From: Pseudanabaenaceae cyanobacterium MP8IB2.15
GTDB taxonomy: Bacteria; Cyanobacteriota; Cyanobacteriia; Pseudanabaenales; Pseudanabaenaceae
Length of the DNA stretch: 5,218 nucleotides
Direction: 5' to 3'
Assembly: GCA_030248825.1 (NCBI GenBank)
Contig: JARCMB010000135.1
Span: 1 to 5,218 of the forward strand
Position 1 is the stretch's first letter. Each line of letters begins with the position of its first letter. The notes under the pieces were generated by a model, which did not search any database, was not told the origin of the DNA, and saw only the letters and a list, made by a program, of their open reading frames with translations. Positions 1 to 3,600 of the stretch are shown here, piece after piece. The position numbers and the translations under genes are program-made.

Positions 1-943
1 CAGCTAGTACGATCACAGTTTTGCCATCATTACCAAAACCATCCATTTCGGTCAGCAACTGGTTGAGTGTTTGTTCGCGCTCATCATTACCACCAAACAT
101 CCCACCACTGGCGCGGGACTTCCCGATCGCATCCAGCTCATCGATAAATACAATACAAGGGGCTTGCTTCTTAGCCTGATCGAACAGGTCACGCACTCGC
201 GAAGAGCCAACGCCGACAAATAATTCGACAAACTCCGAACCAGAAATGCTGAAGAAAGGGACACCTGCTTCACCCGCAACAGCCTTTGCCATCAAGGTTT
301 TACCTGTACCAGGGGGACCAACTAACAATACGCCTTTAGGAATCTTGGCTCCAATTTTGGTATAACGTTCGGGAGTCTTGAGAAACTGGACGATTTCTTC
401 AAGTTCGGCTTTAGCTTCGTCAACCCCTGCGACATCGCGAAACAGGACTTTAGGTGAATCACCCTCGACGTATACTTTGGCTTTGCTCTTGCCGATTTGC
501 AAGCCGCCAGGCATACCACCACCAGAGTTGCGGCTAAAGAATTGGAAGATACCGACAAAAATCAGGGGCGGAATTACCCAACTCAGTAGCGTCCCAAACC
601 AGCCATTTTTCGCCACAGGCGTAGCGGCAAACTCAACCCCGTTTTGCTCTAGCAGTTCGGGTAACTTCAAATCAAAAATCGGTGTGGTGGCAAACACTTC
701 ACCTGGCTTGTCAGGGCTGGGAGTGCGGAGTTGATAGTTGATCTGATCTTGAGCGATCGAGACCCGTGCCACTTCATGCTCTTCGATTTGATGGATAAAC
801 AAGCTGTAAGGTACACGCGGAATTTGGGGTCCAAACAGATTTGGTAAAAACAAGTTAATCACCAGCAAGACGCTGCCAATCAATAACAAGATGTTGCCAA
901 TCCGCCGTGACTGAGGCATTTTCGGTTGTTCTTTAATCGCCAT
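1..943 (-). CDS. ftsH: FtsH ATP-dependent zinc metalloprotease, N-terminal part (runs off left edge)
   Basis: FtsH is a membrane-anchored hexameric AAA+ protease that extracts and degrades membrane and soluble proteins; in cyanobacteria, family members act in photosystem II repair and general quality control. Translation from ATG at 943 gives 314 residues and the frame is still open at base 1. Visible parts: a membrane segment at about residues 15-36, a non-cytoplasmic domain to about 114, a second membrane segment at about 117-137, the AAA start FRDVAGVDEAK (from 168), Walker A GPPGTGKT (209-216), pore motif FVGVG (242-246), Walker B IVFIDE (264-269) and the conserved GGNDEREQTLNQLL stretch (284-297). 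Arginine fingers and the HEXXH zinc site lie outside the window. The insert AIGKSRASGGMFGG (273-286) resembles, from memory, cyanobacterial FtsH1/FtsH4-type proteins rather than FtsH2/FtsH3; this subtype is tentative. No Shine-Dalgarno sequence precedes the start, but an in-frame stop at 980-982 leaves it as the only ATG. Confidence 0.96.
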   Translation of the reverse strand, partial: MAIKEQPKMPQSRRIGNILLLIGSVLLVINLFLPNLFGPQIPRVPYSLFIHQIEEHEVARVSIAQDQINYQLRTPSPDKPGEVFATTPIFDLKLPELLEQNGVEFAATPVAKNGWFGTLLSWVIPPLIFVGIFQFFSRNSGGGMPGGLQIGKSKAKVYVEGDSPKVLFRDVAGVDEAKAELEEIVQFLKTPERYTKIGAKIPKGVLLVGPPGTGKTLMAKAVAGEAGVPFFSISGSEFVELFVGVGSSRVRDLFDQAKKQAPCIVFIDELDAIGKSRASGGMFGGNDEREQTLNQLLTEMDGFGNDGKTVIVLA

Positions 944-955
944 TATTTTAGGGGT

Positions 956-975
956 TTTTGTAAACTTTTGTAAAC
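956..975. repeat. Perfect tandem 10-bp repeat in the ftsH leader
   Basis: TTTTGTAAAC occurs twice in immediate succession (956-965 and 966-975). On the ftsH sense strand this reads GTTTACAAAA twice. It lies between the predicted start of transcription and the ftsH ATG, so nearly the whole leader consists of the two copies. It could be a regulator-binding site, an RNA element or a simple slippage duplication; the sequence does not decide. Confidence 0.6.
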
Positions 976-982
976 TGTACTA

Positions 983-1011
983 ATTATCAATTTTAACCAG
1001 CCATATGTCGA
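983..1011 (-). promoter_or_regulatory. Predicted sigma-70-type promoter of ftsH
   Basis: Read on the minus strand, a -35 box TCGACA (1006-1011; 5 of 6 matches to TTGACA) and a -10 box GATAAT (983-988; 5 of 6 matches to TATAAT) are separated by the ideal 17 bp. Transcription would begin near 976-977, giving a leader of about 33 nt before the ftsH ATG. It is the best promoter match I found in the window. This is a pattern match only, with no evidence of use. Confidence 0.5.
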
Positions 1012-1162
1012 TCGGCTATGTTTAGTAATTACCGTACTCGATCGAAGGTCAGTGTTAAATTTCTTTCTACCTTCAGCTTAGAACTCTCTTCGCAAATAAC
1101 CTACAAATTGAACGAAGTTGAAACAATCTTTGATTCCCATATCAGATCGTAGAATACGATCC

Positions 1163-1198
1163 TGAGATCCCCGACTTTTAAAAAATTCGGGGATCTCA
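1163..1198 (-). terminator. Palindrome downstream of dnaN, possible terminator or dispersed repeat
   Basis: TGAGATCCCCGA (1163-1174) and TCGGGGATCTCA (1187-1198) form a perfect 12-bp stem. The 12-nt centre is a T run followed by an A run that can pair further. It begins 22 bp beyond the dnaN stop codon, where a terminator for that minus-strand gene is expected. Neither side carries a strong T tract, so classical rho-independent termination is uncertain. The stem resembles short GATCCCCGA-type palindromes I recall as dispersed in cyanobacterial genomes. The rest of the 944-1220 gap holds only the ftsH promoter and leader repeat; I see no gene in it. Confidence 0.55.
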
Positions 1199-1220
1199 AG
1201 CTGTAAGCCAAGAACTTGGA

Positions 1221-2372
1221 TTAACTACGAATCTGGACTGGCATAATCAGATACGTCATCTTTAACGCCCCGATCGGCGTGAGAATCGCAGGACTAGTCG
1301 CATTATTCAGTTGGATTTGGATTTCGTTACTGGATAGAGCTTTTAGCCCATCAACCAGATATTTGACATTAAAGGCAATATCTAAATCCTTACCAGAAAT
1401 TTGGGCAGGAATGGATTCTTGACCAGTCGCCACATCAGGAGCTTCGACCGAGATCGTAATCTCTTGATTGGTGGCATCGATCGAAAGCTTGACGATATTA
1501 TTCTTTTGATCGGCTAGAACTGCAATTCTTTCTAAAGCTGAGATAAACAGTTTCCGCTCTAAGGTAATTTGGCGCTCAAATTGAGTTGGGATTAGTTGAC
1601 GATAATTGGGATAACTTCCATCCAATAAGCGAGATGTCAGAGTTTGATTCGCCGAGACAAAGATCATTTGGGATTGATCGAATTTGACTGCGATTGCACC
1701 TTCAGTCTGATGAGCCAGCATTCGTTCTAACTCTCGTAAGGCGCGAGATGGAATTGTCACCTCTAAACTGGGAGCTTGCTTTGAGCTTGAGGCTGGCAGA
1801 TCTTCATCCAAGAACTTAGTTTGGACAACCGAAAGTCGATGCCCATCCGTAGCAGCAAATTCTAAATGATCGGCATCAGCCGTGACATGAACACCTGTCA
1901 GGACTCTTTTTGTTTCATCAGTTGAAGTCGCAAACAAAGATGCACTTAATCCGAGCAGCAGGGATTCTACAGGCAAATAGGTTGTCTTGCCATCTCGATC
2001 GATTTGCGGCAGTTCGGGAAACTCTTGCACAGACATCCCATGCACTTGATAGCGACCAGAACCACAGATCACAGATGCGACAACTTCACCTTCAGCAATG
2101 CTCAAAGTCACATCCTCATCAGGCAGCCGAGAGACAATATCCCCCAATAGCCTTGCTGGTAGAGTAAAAGAACCAGACTCCTCAACTTGGGCAGGAAAAC
2201 TCACCAAAATGCCCAAATTAAGGTCAAAAGCCGTCAAGCTCAAGGTTTGAGTCTTCTCATCCGCCGCCAGCAGGATGTTTGCTAAAACGGGGTGGGAAGG
2301 GCGTGAAGCCACAGCACGACTGCAAAGAGACAAGTTGGAAGCAAGTTGATTTTGGGAACAAACGAGTCGCAT
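1221..2372 (-). CDS. dnaN: DNA polymerase III beta subunit (sliding clamp)
   Basis: DnaN is the ring-shaped homodimeric clamp that encircles DNA and tethers DNA polymerase III and other replication and repair proteins. The 383-residue product has the usual full length and should fold as three similar domains, roughly residues 1-125, 126-255 and 256-383. Family signatures are MRLVCSQNQLASNLSL with SRAVASRPSHPVLANILL at the N-terminus, ATDGHRLSVV in the middle domain, LLDGSYPNYRQLIP near the domain 2-3 junction, and the C-terminal YLIMPVQIRS (374-383), which contributes to the pocket where clamp-binding peptides dock. The ATG start fits family alignments from memory; no clear Shine-Dalgarno precedes it. 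A weak extended -10 candidate TGTTAGTAT lies about 115 bp upstream (minus strand, -10 at 2490-2495) with a poor -35. The gene reads away from the predicted origin. It has no operon partner: 277 bp separate it from ftsH. Confidence 0.98.
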   Translation of the reverse strand: MRLVCSQNQLASNLSLCSRAVASRPSHPVLANILLAADEKTQTLSLTAFDLNLGILVSFPAQVEESGSFTLPARLLGDIVSRLPDEDVTLSIAEGEVVASVICGSGRYQVHGMSVQEFPELPQIDRDGKTTYLPVESLLLGLSASLFATSTDETKRVLTGVHVTADADHLEFAATDGHRLSVVQTKFLDEDLPASSSKQAPSLEVTIPSRALRELERMLAHQTEGAIAVKFDQSQMIFVSANQTLTSRLLDGSYPNYRQLIPTQFERQITLERKLFISALERIAVLADQKNNIVKLSIDATNQEITISVEAPDVATGQESIPAQISGKDLDIAFNVKYLVDGLKALSSNEIQIQLNNATSPAILTPIGALKMTYLIMPVQIRS

Positions 2373-2550
2373 AGGATCTGAACTGGTCTAGTGAGTTTGA
2401 TGAATTGAGAGTTTTGAAATCGATCGAGAAACAATCTAGAAATATTTGAAAAAATTTAGACTTGAAAAAACTTTGGTTTGTAGGGGTTCATACTAACACC
2501 CCAAGTTCGAGCTGACCAGAAGGCTAAAAATAAACTTTTTTGTGTCGCCC

Positions 2551-2579
2551 TCTTAATTTCTATAATATTTTATAAAAAC
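2551..2579. other. AT-rich DNA unwinding element (DUE)
   Basis: This tract is almost entirely A and T; 2553-2578 contains a single C at 2560. It lies immediately beyond the TAG trios, on the dnaN side of the box cluster, where strand opening is expected. It is the most AT-rich block in the origin region. A second AT-rich stretch at about 2829-2856 flanks the other side but has no trio next to it. Confidence 0.7.
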
Positions 2580-2585
2580 TCTTGA

Positions 2586-2597
2586 TAGTAGTAGTAG
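2586..2597. promoter_or_regulatory. DnaA-trio element (four tandem TAG)
   Basis: Four consecutive 5'-TAG-3' triplets (3'-GAT-5') sit between the AT-rich tract and a GGGC spacer (2598-2601) that abuts two tandem DnaA boxes at 2602-2619. Viewed from the box strand, the order is TTTTCCACA twice, GCCC, then CTA four times, then AT-rich DNA. This matches the basal unwinding layout defined in Bacillus subtilis, where DnaA moves from double-stranded boxes onto a single strand by contacting each trio. The strand, polarity and spacing all fit. Function here is inferred. Confidence 0.7.
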
Positions 2598-2601
2598 GGG
2601 C

Positions 2602-2684
2602 TGTGGAAAATGTGGAAAACTCAAGGAAACTTAGATAAAACAAGGCTTCTCAGGTTTTCAGCCTGTGGAAAACCCTGTGGATAA
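2602..2684 (-). promoter_or_regulatory. Left DnaA-box cluster (four boxes facing dnaN)
   Basis: Boxes on the minus strand are at 2602-2610, 2611-2619 and 2664-2672 (all TTTTCCACA) and at 2676-2684 (TTATCCACA, the strong E. coli consensus). The first two are directly adjacent and next to the GC spacer and trios, so they are the best candidates for loading DnaA onto the opened strand. The inner pair is 12 bp apart start to start and lies 53 bp (about five helical turns) from the outer pair. Confidence 0.9.
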
Positions 2685-2705
2685 ACTGGCTAGTTTTCCA
2701 CAGGG
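2673..2705. repeat. Near-perfect hairpin or cruciform at the centre of the DnaA-box array
   Basis: CCCTGTGGA (2673-2681) pairs with TCCACAGGG (2697-2705), and AAACT (2683-2687) pairs with AGTTT (2692-2696). This gives a 14-bp stem with one bulged T (2682) and a GGCT tetraloop (2688-2691). The arms include the innermost left-facing box (TTATCCACA form) and the first right-facing box (TTTTCCACA); the A/T difference between the two boxes accounts for the bulge. It marks the point where box orientation switches. Part of the symmetry follows from opposed boxes, but the matched GGG/CCC flanks and AAACT/AGTTT core go beyond that. Confidence 0.75.
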
Positions 2706-2807
2706 TATAAATACCTATTAAAAGTTTTCCACAGTAGGGTGGGTTTTTTCCACAGAAAGTAGCAGTTTTTCCACAAAAAATCTAGGGTTTTCCACAGGTT
2801 TTCCACA
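2694..2807 (+). promoter_or_regulatory. Right DnaA-box cluster (six helically phased boxes)
   Basis: Six identical TTTTCCACA boxes start at 2694, 2725, 2746, 2767, 2788 and 2799. Start-to-start distances are 31, 21, 21, 21 and 11 bp, close to 3, 2, 2, 2 and 1 turns of B-DNA, so all six should face the same side of the helix. The spacers between them differ in sequence, so only the boxes and their spacing are held constant. The first spacer contains the small AT-rich palindrome GGTATAAATACC (2704-2715). The array faces xseB and may be a platform for a DnaA filament or a DnaA-responsive control region. Confidence 0.92.
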
Positions 2808-3053
2808 GGTAAAATTAGCCTTTTGGGCAAAGTTAACAAAAATTTACATAGAAATAAGTGAAGGTGCTTTTACGATCGTTTGTGGTTATATGTAGCCTTG
2901 TCGATCTGTAGATTCAAGCTCAGATGCTCTCTACAGTTGGGGTTAACGTTAATAAAGCTACCGTAGTTTCTGTGGGTGATGGCGACACGAGATCGAGATG
3001 GGATCGGTTGTGAGAAGTAAGCTTTCAAAGGGGATTATGAAAAATAATAGGTT

Positions 3054-3058
3054 GGAGA
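3054..3058 (+). promoter_or_regulatory. Ribosome binding site supporting the TTG start of xseB
   Basis: GGAGA lies 9 nt before the TTG at 3068. It is the only good Shine-Dalgarno match at an appropriate distance. An in-frame stop (TGA 3038-3040) excludes any start further upstream than about 3041, and no ATG or GTG occurs in frame between them. Confidence 0.7.
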
Positions 3059-3067
3059 GAAGTAATT

Positions 3068-3385
3068 TTGGCGCATAAGAAAAAGTTGTCTTTTGAACAG
3101 CAAGTTGCCCGACTAGAAGAGATTGTGACAATTTTAGATCGAGGTACAGCACCGATCGAAGAACTGCTGCGACTCTATCAAGAAGGAATGTCATTGTCGC
3201 AACAATGTCGGACTTATTTAACTGAAGCCGAACAAAAAGTGGTGCTGATCGATCGACAGAATGTTTCACTGGATGATAAATTATCAAACTCCGATCGTGA
3301 ATTAGATACAGATCGGTCTGATGATTTTGAAGATGATCGTCTGCCCAATTCCACCCTCTTTAGTTTGGATGACGATGATTTTTAG
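3068..3385 (+). CDS. xseB: Exodeoxyribonuclease VII small subunit
   Basis: XseB is the small accessory subunit of exonuclease VII, which degrades single-stranded DNA to oligonucleotides in repair; several XseB copies bind each catalytic XseA. The family core is clear at residues 8-63: SFEQQVARLEEIVTILDRGT, then PIEELLRLYQEGMSLSQQC and LTEAEQKV, forming the typical helical hairpin. At 105 residues it is longer than common 70-90 residue homologues because of a C-terminal extension (about 66-105) rich in Asp and Glu and ending SLDDDDF. The start is TTG, supported by GGAGA upstream and by conservation from residue 8; the next ATG, at codon 41, would destroy the core. No xseA is adjacent: upstream is oriC and downstream is a convergent argS. 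No clear promoter was found in 2808-3053. Confidence 0.93.
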   Translation: MAHKKKLSFEQQVARLEEIVTILDRGTAPIEELLRLYQEGMSLSQQCRTYLTEAEQKVVLIDRQNVSLDDKLSNSDRELDTDRSDDFEDDRLPNSTLFSLDDDDF

Positions 3386-3483
3386 CTCTGGTTTTATGAT
3401 TGGATTCGATAATTCACAGGATGTCTGATGAAACGAGATCGAATCAGGTGGTAAAGATTGATAGCAGGATGCGCGACTTCCTT

Positions 3484-3573
3484 AGCCCCTAGATCCCCAA
3501 TTCTGGGGACTTTAATTTTCAGAACCCCCAGAATTGCGATGCACTGAGCTTGTCGAATTGGGGGCAGGGGGCT
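3484..3573. repeat. Imperfect inverted repeat between convergent xseB and argS, with a nested insertion
   Basis: The outer arms are related inverted copies: AGCCCCTAGATCCCCAATTC (3484-3503) against the reverse complement of GAATTGGGGGCAGGGGGCT (3555-3573). Inside, CCCCCAGAATT (3525-3535) and GAATTGGGGG (3555-3564) would join into CCCCCAGAATTGGGGG if the 19 bases 3536-3554 plus one GAATT were removed. That joined form resembles a C- and G-rich palindrome I recall as common between cyanobacterial genes. The whole could end both converging transcripts. The rest of 3386-3600 shows nothing else I can support. Confidence 0.65.
3494..3519 (+). terminator. Possible rho-independent terminator of xseB
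   Basis: TCCCCA (3494-3499) and TGGGGA (3504-3509) form a 6-bp GC-rich stem with a 4-nt loop, followed after one base by TTTAATTTT (3511-3519). It lies about 110 bp after the xseB stop and in the right orientation. The stem is short and is part of a larger dispersed repeat, so termination is plausible but unproven. Confidence 0.45.
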
Positions 3574-3600
3574 GGGTAGATTCTTTAAAGGATAATCTCC

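Larger units (their letters stand above)
2540..2820. other. oriC: Predicted chromosomal replication origin (oriC)
   Basis: Within a roughly 700-bp gene-free stretch between divergent dnaN and xseB lie ten exact 9-bp DnaA boxes in about 206 bp. Nine are TTTTCCACA, the form I recall as typical of cyanobacteria, and one is TTATCCACA. Four point left (2602, 2611, 2664, 2676) and six point right (2694, 2725, 2746, 2767, 2788, 2799). An AT-rich tract and a trio repeat adjoin the left end. Linkage to dnaN is known for experimentally studied cyanobacterial origins, and dnaA is often elsewhere in these genomes; it is not in this window. The flanks add little: 2373-2539 holds the dnaN leader with no strong signal, and 2808-3053 has AT-rich stretches, one weak box-like TGTGGTTAT at 2881-2889 and no convincing promoter. 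No competing explanation accounts for this box density. Confidence 0.92.

Noticed and set aside
378..734. Plus-strand open frame of 118 codons inside ftsH
   Set aside because: It is antisense to well-conserved FtsH sequence, low in complexity (Ser/Pro/Leu rich) and has no recognisable domain or ribosome binding site.
2602..2807. CRISPR-like or iteron-plasmid repeat array
   Set aside because: The 9-bp repeats match the DnaA-box consensus, occur in both orientations and sit next to dnaN, which fits a chromosomal origin rather than CRISPR or plasmid iterons.
2881..2889. TGTGGTTAT as an eleventh DnaA box
   Set aside because: It differs from the consensus at two positions (reverse complement ATAACCACA), while all ten others are exact; it also lies outside the phased array.
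2906..2936. Inverted repeat CTGTAGA / TCTACAG upstream of xseB
   Set aside because: A 7-bp stem with a 17-nt loop is expected by chance in a region this long, and no riboswitch-like features accompany it.
2808..3053. Promoter of xseB
   Set aside because: TACATA (2845-2850) and TATATG (2887-2892) were considered as -10 boxes, but neither has an acceptable -35 at 16-18 bp.
2958..3287. Minus-strand open frame of 109 codons overlapping xseB
   Set aside because: It lies antisense to the clear XseB coding frame and has no family resemblance.
3403..3445. Inverted repeat GATTCGAT / ATCGAATC after xseB
   Set aside because: It is an 8-bp A/T-rich stem with a 27-nt loop and no T tract; the arms consist of the GATC/CGA-rich motifs common across this genome.
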